A program made the translations under genes and the position numbers. From positions 2,906,001-2,970,000 of the forward strand of contig JADLSH010000377.1 in NCBI GenBank assembly GCA_016169945.1: a DNA stretch of 64,000 bases, read 5' to 3'. This DNA comes from Trachythela sp. YZ-2020 (taxonomy: Eukaryota > Cnidaria > Anthozoa > Malacalcyonacea > Clavulariidae). This document shows positions 42,413 to 54,704 of the stretch, piece by piece. Each line of letters begins with the position of its first letter. Positions within the stretch are counted from its first letter, which is position 1. The notes under the pieces were generated by a model that saw only the letters and a list, made by a program, of their open reading frames with translations, did not search any database and was not told the DNA's origin.

Positions 42413-43009
42413 ACCTGTTGCAGACAAGTTTTGAGGTAAGCGAAAATCTATAAGAAGCTAAATATATTGTAAGTGGATTAATCAAAATGATACCAAGGAA
42501 ATAATTTATGAATGCGCATGTACCACTATACATTAATGTATGTCACATTTCTTTTGATTAAATACGTTTTGAACTGAGAATTAGTTGTTCGGCTGTGGTC
42601 ATTTTACGTGAAGAGGCTGATTATCGCTCAACGGTAAAAATACTGAAATATGATAGACGTCTATTGTAAAATGCACGAAAAGTACGGCTAAAAATAATTG
42701 CAATTTTCTCTTGAAAGGCGGACAATTATATCATAAATTATAAATACAAATAAAATACATGCCATCAGTAATAGAATTGACTATAAAGATTAATATATGC
42801 AAACTTTCATTTGCCGATTCAACAATTTTCCGGCATTATGGTTGACAATTACATTCATAATTTTTAGGTTAAGCATAACTTTTTCATTATACCAACGATA
42901 AACTCATTTTAAGCTGATCAACATAATATTTATGAGAGGCCAGACAAATTAACTGGCATAAAATAATAATTTCCAAAGGTTAGGTTAGTACTGTATAAAA
43001 TTCTCTTGC

Positions 43010-43190
43010 AGTATCTCGAAAAAGTACAATCTTGAAAATGTCGAGTCTTTCAAGAGTGTATAGAAAATGTATATCAGTCTTGAAAGAGTAGATTCTTGAA
43101 AGTGCAGGGTCTTGAAAATGCAGATTTTTGAAATTGCATGCCGAGTCTTGACAATGTAAATGGTTGACAATCCGGCTGACAATGACTGTG
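43010..43190. repeat. second field of TCTTGAAAATG-type repeats
   Basis: Imperfect units with the core (A/G)TCTTGAAA(A/G)TG recur every 15-25 bp, as at 22012-22700. They explain the minus-strand frame rich in KT/LHFQ here. Confidence 0.55.
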
Positions 43191-43800
43191 CAAAAGCCTG
43201 TAAAATTCTTGCTTTAAACGTTTTAAAGAATTTAAGAAATCTGTTAAAGCACATACGTTGTAATAAAATGGATGCTGTTGATTAGAATTATATGACTACA
43301 TCCCTCCCCCCAAATTATAAACAAATACAATTTCAAAATAGTTCAAATGAGCTCATGTACAGTATGTGTACAAAAATTGCAAAAATATAATTATATAGAC
43401 ATTCTTCGGTTAAATTAGGATGACATTTGGTTGCGTTGTGTATGATGCAAATAATCTTGCAATGTTGCATGGAAGTAGATAGTCATATAATTATTGATGA
43501 AGGTTTTCATTATATACTCATTAGATTTATGTAATTCTTGATATAAGTGTAACTGTAAATGACAAATAATGTGATCTTTGTAATGTATTTATGTGAATAA
43601 TTTGTCGTTATAATTATTAGTCATACTGTACGTTATACGTAATGTTAGTAGTCATATTAGACTATATAGTTGTTAGTTATTAGGTAGTTACACGACCACA
43701 TCAGCTATGCTGTAAAATTATCATCGTGTTCAATTTTAGTATTATTATTATTATTATTATCCGTCCGTGCTTCAAAGGACAATTCTGTAGCTTTAATTAT

Positions 43801-43835
43801 CCGGTGTATTTCCCTAATGTATGGAAATACACCGG
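43801..43835. repeat. perfect 13-bp-stem hairpin
   Basis: CCGGTGTATTTCC and GGAAATACACCGG pair perfectly around a 9-base loop, just right of an (ATT)n microsatellite at 43738-43760. Confidence 0.75.
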
Positions 43836-45632
43836 AAATAAATTCAACTTGCGCCAAATTTTTGTAGGAGAACGGATTCGAAGTGAAGTGAACCAATTTT
43901 GTCTTTAGTCAACCCAAAGACTCATTCTAGCCTTATGTTTTTATCCCACGAGGGTATACATGAGACCCTCTAGGAGAGACTGGATATTATAACTGAGTTT
44001 AAAGCAATTAAAGATTTAATGTGTTATCTCACTACGTTGAATTTATATATTGTTTTTTAAAAATTTGTTTAATGATCAAGCCCATGCATTATAATATATT
44101 ACCAGTCAAGGTACGGTAGAGTACCTAGTCCCCAGCCCTTTGCCGACGAGGGAGCAAAATGCAATATGGCGCCTATAGCTAATTAGTGGATTTTATATTC
44201 TATGTTTCTGCTGTTATTTTTTCTTGGAAGTACTTATATTGTTATAATACCAGAAAGGACAGGAAACGTCAGGTATCTCACTCTTAGCTAAGAAAATATT
44301 TTCACACATATTTTTTTTTCAATCATAGTTTCGATTTGTAAACTGTAATAGTCTAGTTATATATATTATTTCACTTATCACAAAGCGTAAAAAAATTAAA
44401 AACATTACAAACAAATGCGTCTTAATGTGCCCTCTTTTATCATACTCAGTCTTCTCTGTATATAAATGGTAGACAATTTTACTTGCGAAGAGAGTCTTGT
44501 ACATTTAATATACAGCAAATCGAACATGATTAATAATATATTGTTACACAAGCCATAAGGCTAGCATGTTTGGAGATTTTTGCTTTACATTTTAACTGGG
44601 GGGGAAAGGTCCATTTGCTTAGGTGTGCAAATTATTCAAGAGGGTGCTAATCGTGTACCCAGGGTCTTATAGAGATACAATGGGCATTATTTCTTTACTA
44701 CTGCAACTGAATCATGAAAAACTTAGTTCCACAGCTGGTCGCCGGTGTAAGTTGAAAGTAGTAGTTTGCACTTCTCCATACGCATTTTAAAAGTACATAT
44801 TCATATATGTCAACCGCTGTACAAGTAATAAGCATGGCAACAGAACTCAGGGAGCCATGGAACGACGCTACCTGTATAGTTTAATGAGTTAACTCAAAAT
44901 TCATAATGTGCGCTTCAAAACTTGTTTGAATTGAGAATTCTGGAGTTATAAGTCCACTCCAAAAATCATGTGGAGGTAATGGAGCTACTGTAGCTATCTA
45001 AACCTGAAGTTGCTGGCTAACAGCTCTAAAAAATATGTGCAGCTAGTTGACTAACCCTGGAGGAGATCAATCATGAGGAGATTTGCCTGTGAGAGGGAAA
45101 TTTTGGTTGGCTTCGTGGACCCTAGATTCCGGCCATGGCTGCTCTGGCATAGCCTTGCTTCATTCAAAGATTGGCTACCTCCACCAAAATACAATTTACA
45201 GGCATGGTGATAAGTAGTGAGTACTAGTGAAACATTGTGTTCCATATTAGTTATTATGTTGTATGTAAATTTTGTGGAAATCTTGCCACTAGCAAAAAAT
45301 ACTGGCATAAAAAAATCTCGGAGCCTTAGAATGCAAGAATTGAGTACTACAATGCTACATGAATAATGGACCAAAGTGAGGGGGGGCTTTCTTTTCACAG
45401 GAAAAGTGTATGAGGTGGGTTGTCTTGTATGGGGTAAAGTTGATAGAAAATGTCATTTTCATTTGTTGGTACCAGTTATGGCAGTAAACTTCAACCTATT
45501 TACAACACTAACATAAAATCTGCATTCTATGGAATTGAAAGGAGATCATTTTTAGTGTTTACATGCACTGAAAACAATCAAAATTAAAAAATGATATGAT
45601 ATAATTTGCAAAAATATGAATGACTCATCCCC

Positions 45633-46178
45633 ATTGTCTGATATAATTTGGAAATTTCCCAAACAGTTCCTCTTAAGAACCACGGCTACTTTTAGGTTTC
45701 AGTACGTACCATGCACGCATATATATTCGTTTTGAGGAGCTTAAATCCCTCAAACGAGAGAGAGAGCAACAGGTCTAGATAATCTTCCCTATCTCTGCTA
45801 AAGGATTGTGCTGATGTAATATCTGATCCCTTAACCATGTTAACCATGACACAGGTAACCATGACACACAAGTAGAATTATAGGTACCGATCGAGCCTGA
45901 TTTTTAGGGGGGAGCAGGGGGGAGCAAAGGGGGAGCACATCATTAAAAATTCAAACATCATTAGCATATGGTACATTAACATACAGGGGGGGCAGCGTCA
46001 TTAACAGGGGGGAGCACATCATTAACATAGCGTCATTAACAGGGGGGCAAGGGGGGAGCAATGATATATTGACGTCACGGAACAAGGCCAGGCAAGTTTG
46101 GGCAATACAGTCAATAAACTGAGCTCAGCATTTTCGTCACAAAAAGAGTTAATCCAGACGCTTTTTATCACAATATTT
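45633..46178 (+). repeat. duplicate of the fold-back element's left edge and flank
   Basis: Matches 158-725 in the same orientation with scattered substitutions and small indels: the flank (purine-rich GAGAGAGAGAGCAACAGG), the GGTACCGATCGAGC terminus at about 45886-45900, the GGGGGGAGCA field, and the stretch up to GACGCTTTTTATCACAATA. It then breaks off into unrelated sequence. It is a truncated copy carried with its neighbouring DNA. Confidence 0.85.
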
Positions 46179-46254
46179 ATTATAACCATAATATTTTGGG
46201 ACAATATAGCTTCAATGAAGCAATATAGTTATTATACCTTTTTTTACGTAATTA

Positions 46255-46370
46255 CTCCCCCCTCCCTCACCCCACCCGTTTCAATGTTGCGCTCATGTCA
46301 GGAGATGTCTCGTTTGCGATGTATTACTTTTTTGTGACACCAACATTGAACGGGGGGCGCGGGGGAAACT
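46255..46370. repeat. imperfect palindrome, possible MITE
   Basis: ACCCGTTTCAATGTTG near the left end is mirrored by CAACATTGAACGGGG near the right end, with C-rich and G-rich outer flanks (CCCCCCTCCC and GGGGGGCGCGGGGG). The spacer is about 60 bp. Confidence 0.5.
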
Positions 46371-46548
46371 GAACATAAGATGCGTGATGGAATTTCAATA
46401 TTTGTCCCATAGTTTCTGGCAAAGTTTGTCTGAGATTTGCATAGTTATATACATAGTGATGTCAAAGAATTTTCTTAGACATATTATTTCACTTAAAAAG
46501 TATATTTATTACTTTAGAAACTAAGAACAGGTATTTTTTCCTTTCAGA

Positions 46549-46884
46549 GGAGCTTGTGTGGTCTTTATGTAGGTCATTTTTCGGAGAGGGTAGGCATTTC
46601 TTATAGTATTTTTACTTGTGAGTGAAACTGCGCTATAAACTGTAAACTTAATCACATTTCGGACATGTTTATAAGAGATGGGTTACAATTGTTTGCGCAA
46701 AATGTGGAACTTCATGCAAAAAGTTATTGTGCTAGAGAAGAATACGCCGTTTTTCGCGACTATTGACGCCCCTCTCGCCTTAGTAAGTGGGGCAAGTGTG
46801 GATCGGGTCAACACTGAAATGATGGATGTCCGATGGCGTATGTTCAAATTACATCGTCAAATACCAAAATATGAGCAAAAATAA
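46549..46884 (+). other. short conserved frames in macrosatellite unit 1
   Basis: After the acceptor-like CCTTTCAG, one frame reads SLCGLYVGHFSERVGISYSIF and runs to FRDY and stop. A second, overlapping frame starts at an ATG 124 bases further and reads NFMQKVIVLEKNTPFFATID. Both recur in nearly all units, but unit-specific indels (for example in units 2, 7, 8 and 11) shift or end them. A donor-like TTA|GTAAGTGGGG follows. I do not recognise either product. The frames probably persist because the units are young, not because they are selected. Confidence 0.35.
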
Positions 46885-47491
46885 GTGGAACCTTGTGGTC
46901 CTTGCTTTGCGAAGCTTATTTTTAAGAATGCAGAACATTAGCAAGCAATAATATGCTGACAGGATAAGATAATTAGCGATAATCATATGCTTGTCTGTCA
47001 ACAAGCAATTTAGTGAACGAAGCTCACTCGGCTCATACACGGTTCTCGCTATTAAACTTAGCTTTTTCTCGTGTTTTTAAGCACATACATTTTATATTTG
47101 TTAATTTCTTTAACAAAATGTTCACAAAAATAATGTTATAATAAACTATTTTAGCATAGTTAAAATATATAGGAAATAATGGTCTATTTTGAACGGTTCT
47201 CACCACAAAACAGTAAAAGAACTTGATATCTTACTGCTTACTTTATAACGGAAGTGAGAATCGTTGCTCAAAAAGCGTCTATCACTTGGTTATATCGTCC
47301 TTAAAAGTTATAAAATCATGCAAGCATATCTGATATGCATGATGTCAGTCCTCCATAGCTACCTCGTTAAATATAAGTTGCTAAGAAGTAATTTACAGCG
47401 CATATATAAGGCGTCAATATTTAGGTGAGATTCGTTGTGCGAACCGTCTCGTAGTGAGCTCAATGTCAATGTCACGTGTTTAATCAATAAA

Positions 47492-47740
47492 CTAGTATTT
47501 TGTTCTGTAGCCCTTTCCAGCAATCACTGCGTCGACGCGTCTAGGCATACTTAATAGTAAATTATTGACAAATCTACAGAAGTATCTAGCAATGTTTTAG
47601 AAACTCTATCCTTGAACTCCCTCCATGTTTCATGATCGATTCCCTGTGTGTCGAACCTGCATCTGTAGATTGCTCTTAACCATCTGGAAAACATTTTCGA
47701 CCGGATTGAGGTCAGTCAATGAATAAATAACGTAGAGTTA
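47492..47740 (-). pseudogene. Tc1/mariner transposase C-terminus, unit 1 (present in every unit)
   Basis: Minus-strand reading gives SLTDLNPVENVFQMVKSNLQ, the DLNPxEN motif containing the last catalytic acid of Tc1-type DDE transposases. In a second frame it gives IDHETWREFKDRVSKTLLD. Back in the first frame it gives FVNNLLLSMPRRVDAVIAGK and GYRTKY with the stop at 47492. Two frameshifts and several stops are shared by the units, so the fragment was dead before the array expanded. The upstream catalytic and DNA-binding regions are not visible. Equivalent segments start about 1065 bp into each following unit. Confidence 0.85.
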
Positions 47741-47805
47741 CTGCGTACATGATTGTCTGTGAACGTTAAATTATTTTTATGGATAATGGCGATGCGTTTA
47801 CAGAC

Positions 47806-49189
47806 TGTCTGAGATTTGCATACTTATATACATAGTGCATGATGTCAAAGAATTTTCTTAGTCATATTATTTCACTTAAAAAGTATATTTATTACTTTAG
47901 AAACTAAGAACAGGTATTTTTTCCTTTCAGAGGAGCTTGTGTGGTCTTTATGTAGGTCATTTTTCGGAGAAGGTAGGCATTTCTTATAGTATTTTTACTT
48001 GTGATCAAAACTGCGCTGTAAACTTGAAACTTAATCACATTTCGGACATGTTCATAAGAGATGGATTACAATTGTTTGCGCAAAATGTGGAACTTCATGC
48101 AAAAAGTTATTGTGCTAGAGAAGAATACGCCGTTTTTCGCGACTATTGACGCCCCTCTCGCCTTAGTAAGTGGGGCAAGTGTGGATCGGGTCAACACTGA
48201 AATGATGGATGTCCGATGGCGTATGTTCAAATTACATCGTCAAATACCAAAATATCAGCAAAAACAAGTGGAACCTTGTGTCCTTGCTTTGCGAAGCTTA
48301 TTTTTAAGAATGCCGAACATTAGCAAGCAATAATATGCTGACAGGATAAGATAATTAGCGATAATCATATCAGCTTGTCTGTCAACAAGCAATTTAGTGA
48401 ACGAAGCTCACTCGGCTCATACACGGTTCTCGCTATTAAACTTAGCTTTTTCTCGTGTTTTTAAGCACATACATTTTATATTTGTTAATTTCTGTAACAA
48501 AATGTTCACAAAAATAATGTTATAATAAACTATTTTAGCATAGTTAAAATATATAGGAAATAATGGTCTATTTTGAACGGTTCTCACCACAAAACAGTAA
48601 AATAACTTGATATCTTACTGCTTACTTTATAACGGAAGTGAGAATCGTTGCTAAAAAAGCGTCTATCACTTGGTTATATCGTCCTTAAAAGTTATAAAAT
48701 CATGCAGGCATATCTGATATGCATGATGTCAGTCCTCCATAGTGACCTCGTTAAATATAAGTTGCTAAGAAGTAATTTACAGCGCATATATAAGGCGTCA
48801 ATATTTAGGTGAGATTCGTTGTGAGAACCGTCTCGTAGTGAGCTCAATGTCAATGTCACGTGTTTAATCAATAAACTAGTATTTTGTTCTGTAGCCCTTT
48901 CCAGCAATCACTGCGTCGACGCGTCTAGGCATACTTAATAGTAAATTATTGACAAATCTACAGAAGTATCTAGCAATGTTTTAGAAACTCTATCGTTGAA
49001 CTCCCTCCATGTTTCATGATCGATTCCCTGTGTGTCGAACCTGCATCTGTAGATTGCTCTTAACCATCTGGAAAACATTTTCGACCGGATTGAGGTCAGT
49101 CAATGAATAAATAACGTAGAGTTACTGCGTACATGATTGTCTGTGAACGTTAAATTATTTTTATGGATAATGGCGATGCGTTTACAGAC
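47806..49189. repeat. macrosatellite unit 2 (type B)
   Basis: Diagnostic GATCAAAACTGCGCTGTAAAC and GGAGAAGGTAGG, a one-base deletion in CCTTGTGTCC, and a 4-bp insertion in CATATCAGCTTG. Confidence 0.9.
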
Positions 49190-50564
49190 TGTCTGAGATT
49201 TGCATACTTATATACATAGTGCATGATGTCAAAGAATTTTCTTAGTCATATTATTTCACTTAAAAGTATATTTATTACTTTAGAAACTAAGAACAGGTAT
49301 TTTTCCTTTCAGAGGAGCTTGTGTGGTCTTTATGTAGGTCATTTTTCGGAGAGGGTAGGCATTTCTTATAGTATTTTTACTTGTGATCAAAACTGCGCTG
49401 TAAACTTTAAACTTAATCACATTTCGGACATGTTCATAAGAGATGGATTACAATTGTTTGCGCAAAATGTGGAACTTCATGCAAAAAGTTATTGTGCTAG
49501 AGAAGAATACGCCGTTTTTCGCGACTATTGACGCCCCTCTCGCCTTAGTAAGTGGGGCAAGTGTGGATCGGGTCAACACTGAAATGATGGATGTCCGATG
49601 GCGTATGTTCAAATTACATCGTCAAATACCAAAATATGAGCAAAAACAAGTGGAACCTTGTGGTCCTTGCTTTGCGAAGCTTATTTTTAAGAATGCCGAA
49701 CATTAGCAAGCAATAATATGCTGACAGGATAAGATAATTAGCGATAATCATATGCTTGTCTGTCAACAAGCAATTTAGTGAACGAAGCTCACTCGGCTCA
49801 TACACGGTTCTCGCTATTAAACTTAGCTTTTTCTCGTGTTTTAAGCACATACATTTTATATTTGTTAATTTCTGTAACAAAATGTTCACAAAAATAATGT
49901 TATAATAAACTATTTTAGCATAGTTAAAATATATAGGAAATAATGGTCTATTTTGAACGGTTCTCACCACAAAACAGTAAAATAACTTGATATCTTATTG
50001 CTTACTTTATAACGGAAGTGAGAATCGTTGCTAAAAAAGCGTCTATCACTTGGTTATGTCGTCCTTAAAAGTTATAAAATCATGCAGGCATATCTGATAT
50101 GCATGATGTCAGTCCTCCATAGCGACCTCGTTAAATATAAGTTGCTAAGAAGTAATTTACAGCGCATATATAAGGCGTCAATATTTAGGTGAGATTCGTT
50201 GTGAGAACCGTCTCGTAGTGAGCTCAATGTCAATGTCACGTGTTTAATCAATAAACTAGTATTTTGTTCTGTAGCCCTTTCCAGCAATCACTGCGTCGTC
50301 GCGTCTAGGCATACTATAGTAAATTATTGACAAATCTATCCAGTAAGTATCTAATGTTTGAAAGAAACCTATCCTTGAACATTCTCCATTATTTCATGAT
50401 GATCGATTCCTGTATCTACCACTGTAGATTGCTCTTAACCATCTGGAAAACATTTTCGACCGGATTGAGGTCAGTCAATGAATAAATAACGTAGAGTTAC
50501 TGCGTACATGATTGTCTGTGAACGTTAAATTATTTTTATGGATAATGGCGATGCGTTTACAGAC
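49190..50564. repeat. macrosatellite unit 3 (mixed type)
   Basis: Carries the type-B CTGCGCTGTAAAC together with the GGAGAGGGTAGG otherwise seen in types A and C, so it looks like a recombinant. Its Tc1 segment (about 50300-50430) is locally scrambled by clustered small indels not present in other units. Confidence 0.9.
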
Positions 50565-51945
50565 TGTCTGAGATTTGCATACTTATATACATAGTGCATG
50601 ATGTCAAAGAATTTTCTTAGTCAGATTATTTCACTTAAGAAGTATATTTATTACTTTAGAAACTAAGAACAGGTATTTTTCCTTTCAGAGGAGCTTGTGT
50701 GGTCTTTATGTAGGTCATTTTTCGGAGAGGGTAGGCATTTCTTATAGTATTTTTACTTGTGATCAAAACTGGGCTATAAACTGTAAACTTAATCACATTT
50801 CGGACATGTTCATAAGAGATGGATTACAATTGTTTGCGCAAAATGTGGAACTTCATGCAAAAAGTTATTGTGCTAGAGAAGAATACGCCGTTTTTCGCGA
50901 CTATTGACGCCCCTCTCGCCTTAGTAAGTGGGGCAAGTGTGGATCGGGTCAACACTGAAATGATGGATGTCCGATGGCGTATGTTCAAATTACATCGTCA
51001 AATACCAAAATATGAGCAAAAACAAGTGGAACCTTGTGGTCCTTGCTTTGAAGCTTATTTTTTAAGAATGCCGAACATTAGCAAGCAATAATATGCTGAC
51101 AGGATAAGATAATTAGCGATAATCATATGCTTGTCTGTCAACAAGCAATTTAGTGAACGAAGCTCACTCGGCTCATACACGGTTCTCGCTATTAAACTTA
51201 ACTTTTTCTCGTGTTTTTAAGCACATACATTTTATATTTGTCAATTTCTGTAACAAAATGTTCACAAAAATAATGTTATAATAAACTATTTTAGCATAGT
51301 TAAAATATATAGGAAATAATGGTCTATTTTGAACGGTTCTCACCACAAAACAGTAAAATAACTTGATATCTTACTGCTTACTTTATAACGGAAGTGAGAA
51401 TCGTTGCTAAAAAAGCGTCTATCACTTGGTTATATCGTCCTTAAAAGTTATAAAATCATGCAGGCATATCTGATATGCATGATGTCAGTCCTCCATAGCG
51501 ACCTCGTTAAATATAAGTTGCTAAGAAGTAATTTACAGCGCATATATAAGGCGTCAATATTTAGGTGAGATTCGTTGTGAGAATCGTCTCGTAGTGAGCT
51601 CAATGTCAATGTCACGTGTTTAATCAATAAACTAGTATTTTGTTCTGTAGCCCTTTCCAGCAATCACTGCGTCGACGCGTCTAGGCATACTTAATAGTAA
51701 ATTATTGACAAATCTACAGAAGTATCTAGCAATGTTTTAGAAACTCTATCCTTGAACACCCTCCATATTTCATGATCGATTCCCTGTGTGTCGAACCTGC
51801 ATCTGTAGATTGCTCTTAACCATCTGGAAAACATTTTCGACCGGATTGAGGTCAGTCAATGAATAAATAACGTAGAGTTACTGCGTACATGATTGTCTGT
51901 GAACGTTAAATTATTTTTATGGATAATGGCGATGCGTTTACAGAC
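50565..51945. repeat. macrosatellite unit 4 (type C)
   Basis: Diagnostic GATCAAAACTGGGCTATAAAC and GGAGAGGG. TTTGAAGCTTATTTTTTAAG lost CG and gained T relative to other units. Confidence 0.9.
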
Positions 51946-53325
51946 TGTCTGAGATTTGCATACTTATATACATAGTGCATGATGTCAAAGAATTTTCTTA
52001 GTCATATTATTTCACTTAAAAAGTATATTTATTACTTTAGAAACTAAGAACAGGTATTTTTTCCTTTCAGAGGAGCTTGTGTTGTCTTTATGTAGGTCAT
52101 TTTTCGGAGAAGGTAGGCATTTCTTATAGTATTTTTACTTGTGATCGAAACTGCGCTGTAAACTGTAAGCTTAATCACATTTCGGACATGTTCATAAGAG
52201 GTGGATTACAATTGTTTGCGCAAAATGTGGAACTTCATGCAAAAAGTTATTGTGCTAGAGAAGAATACGCCGTTTTTCGCGACTATTGACGCCCCTCTCG
52301 CCTTAGTAAGTGGGGCAAGTGTGGATCGGGTCAACACTGAAATGATGGATGTCCGATGGCGTATGTTCAAATTACATCGTCAAATACCAAAATATGAGCA
52401 AAAACAAGTGGAACCTTGTGTCCTTGCTTTGCGAAGCTTATTTTTAAGAATGCCGAACATTAGCAAGCAATAATATGCTGACAGGATAAGTTATTAGCGA
52501 TAATCATATGCTTGTCTGTCAACAAGCAATTTAGTGAACGAAGCTCACTCGGCTCATACACGGTTCTCGCTATTAAACTTAGCTTTTTCTCGTGTTTTTA
52601 AGCACATACATTTTATATTTGTTAATTTCTGTAACAAAATGTTCACAAAAATAATGTTATAATAAACTATTTTAGCATAGTTAAAATATATAGGAAATAA
52701 TGGTCTATTTTGAACGGTTCTCACCACAAAACAGTAAAATAACTTGATATCTTACTGCTTACTTTATAACGGAAGTGAGAATCGTTGCTAAAAAAGCGTC
52801 TATCACTTGGTTATGTCGTCCTTAAAAGTTATAAAATCATGCAGGCATATCTGATATGCATGATGTCAGTCCTCCATAGCGACCTCGTTAAATATAAGTT
52901 GCTAAGAAGTAACTTACAGCGCATATATAAGGCGTCAATATTTAGGTGAGATTCGTTGTGAGAATCGTCTCGTAGTGAGCTCAATGTCAATGTCACGTGT
53001 TTAATCAAAAACTAGTATTTTGTTCTGTAGCCCTTTCCAGCAATCACTGCGTCGACGCGTCTAGGCATACTTAATAGTAAATTATTGACAAATCTACAGA
53101 AGTATCTAGCAATGTTTTAGAAACTCTATCCTTGAACTCCCTCCATATTTCTTGATCGATTCCCTGTGTGTCGAACCTGCATCTGTAGATTGCTCTTAAC
53201 CATCTGGAAAACATTTTCGACCGGATTGAGGTCAGTCAATGAATAAATAACGTAGAGTTACTGCGTACATGATTGTCTGTGAACGTTAAATTATTTTCAT
53301 GGATAATGGCGATGCGTTTACAGAC
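51946..53325. repeat. macrosatellite unit 5 (type B variant)
   Basis: Diagnostic GATCGAAACTGCGCTGTAAAC, GTGTTGTC, and AGAGGTGGATT in place of AGAGATGGATT. Confidence 0.9.
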
Positions 53326-54704
53326 TGTCTGAGATTTGCATACTTATATACATAGTGATGTCAAAGAATTTTCTTAGTCATATTATTTCACTTAAAAAGT
53401 ATATTTATTACTTTAGAAACTAAGAACAGGTATTTTTTCCTTTCAGAGGAGCTTGTGTGGTCTTTATGTAGGTCATTTTTCGGAGAGGGTAGGCATTTCT
53501 TATAGTATTTTTACTTGTGAGTAAAACTGCGCTATAAACTGTAAACTTAATCACATTTCGGACATGTTTATAAGAGATGGATTACAATTGTTTGCGCAAA
53601 ATGTGGAACTTCATGCAAAAAGTTATTGTGCTAGAGAAGAATACGCCGTTTTTCGCGACTATTGACGCCCCTCTCGCCTTAGTAAGTGCGGCAAGTGTGG
53701 ATCGGGTCAACACTGAAATGATGGATGTCCGATGGCGTATGTTCAAATTACATCGTCAAATACCAAAATATGAGCAAACACAAGTGGAACCATGTGGTCC
53801 TTGCTTTGCGAAGCTTATTTTTAAGAATGCCGAACATTAGCAAGCAATAATATGCTGACAGGATAAGATAATTAGCGATAATCATATGCTTGTCTGTCAA
53901 CAAGCAATTTAGTGAACGAAGCTCACTCGGCTCATACACGGTTCTCGCTATTAAACTTAGCTTTTTCTCGTGTTTTTAAGCACATACATTTTATATTTGT
54001 TAATTTCTTTAACAAAATGTTCACAAAAATAATGTTATAATAAACTATTTTAGCATAGTTAAAATATATAGGAAATAATGGTCTATTTTGAACGGTTCTC
54101 ACCACAAAACAGTAAAAGAACTTGATATCTTACTGCTTACTTTATAACGGAAGTGAGAATCGTTGCTCAAAAAGCGTCTATCACTTGGTTATATCGTCCT
54201 TAAAAGTTATAAAATCATGCAGGCATATCTGATATGCATGATGTCAGTCCTCCATAGCGACCTCGTTAAATATAAGTTGCTAAGAAGTAATTTACAGCGC
54301 ATATATAAGACGTCAATATTTAGGTGAGATTCGTTGTGCGAACCGTCTCGTAGTGAGCTCAATGTCAATGTCACGTGTTTAATCAATAAACTAGTATTTT
54401 GTTCTGTAGCCCTTTCCAGCAATCACTGCGTCGACGCGTCTAGGCATACTTAATAGTAAATTATTGACAAATCTACAGAAGTATCTAGCAATGTTTTAGA
54501 AACTCTATCCTTGAACACCCTCCATATTTCATGATCGATTCCCTGTGTGTCGAACCTGCATCTGTAGATTGCTCTTAACCATCTGGAAAACATTTTCGAC
54601 CGGATTGAGGTCAGTCAATGAATAAATAACGTAGAGTTACTGCGTACATGATTGTCTGTGAACGTTAAATTATTTTTATGGATAATGGCGATGCGTTTAC
54701 AGAC
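53326..54704. repeat. macrosatellite unit 6 (type A)
   Basis: Shares with unit 1 the GTGAGTAAAACTGCGCTATAA block, the missing CATG, TTTCTTTAACAAAATG and AAAAGAACTTG, five units away. Confidence 0.9.

Larger units (their letters stand above)
41545..45632. other. long AT-rich region, no gene recognised
   Basis: About 4 kb carries no defensible exon. It contains the hairpins at 42367-42412 and 43801-43835, an (ATT)n run at 43738-43760, and a GAAAATG-type repeat field at about 43010-43190. A minus-strand 115-codon frame (45051-45398) has no recognisable domain. Confidence 0.4.
46427..47805. repeat. macrosatellite unit 1 (type A)
   Basis: Diagnostic bases: TTGTGAGTGAAACTGCGCTATAA, no CATG before ATGTCAAAG, AAAAGAACTTG and GCTCAAAAAGCG. 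It has a private TAA in the second short frame. Unit 6 is its closest relative. Confidence 0.9.

Noticed and set aside
45051..45398. 115-codon minus-strand ORF
   Set aside because: No domain, no splice signals that link it to another exon, and no ATG-based support beyond length.
48692..48907. 71-codon minus-strand ORF (MLERATEQNTSLL...) repeated in every macrosatellite unit
   Set aside because: It reads across the Tc1 stop region and the TATATAAGG box in a non-transposase frame. It persists only because the units are near-identical, and it starts with a non-ATG codon.
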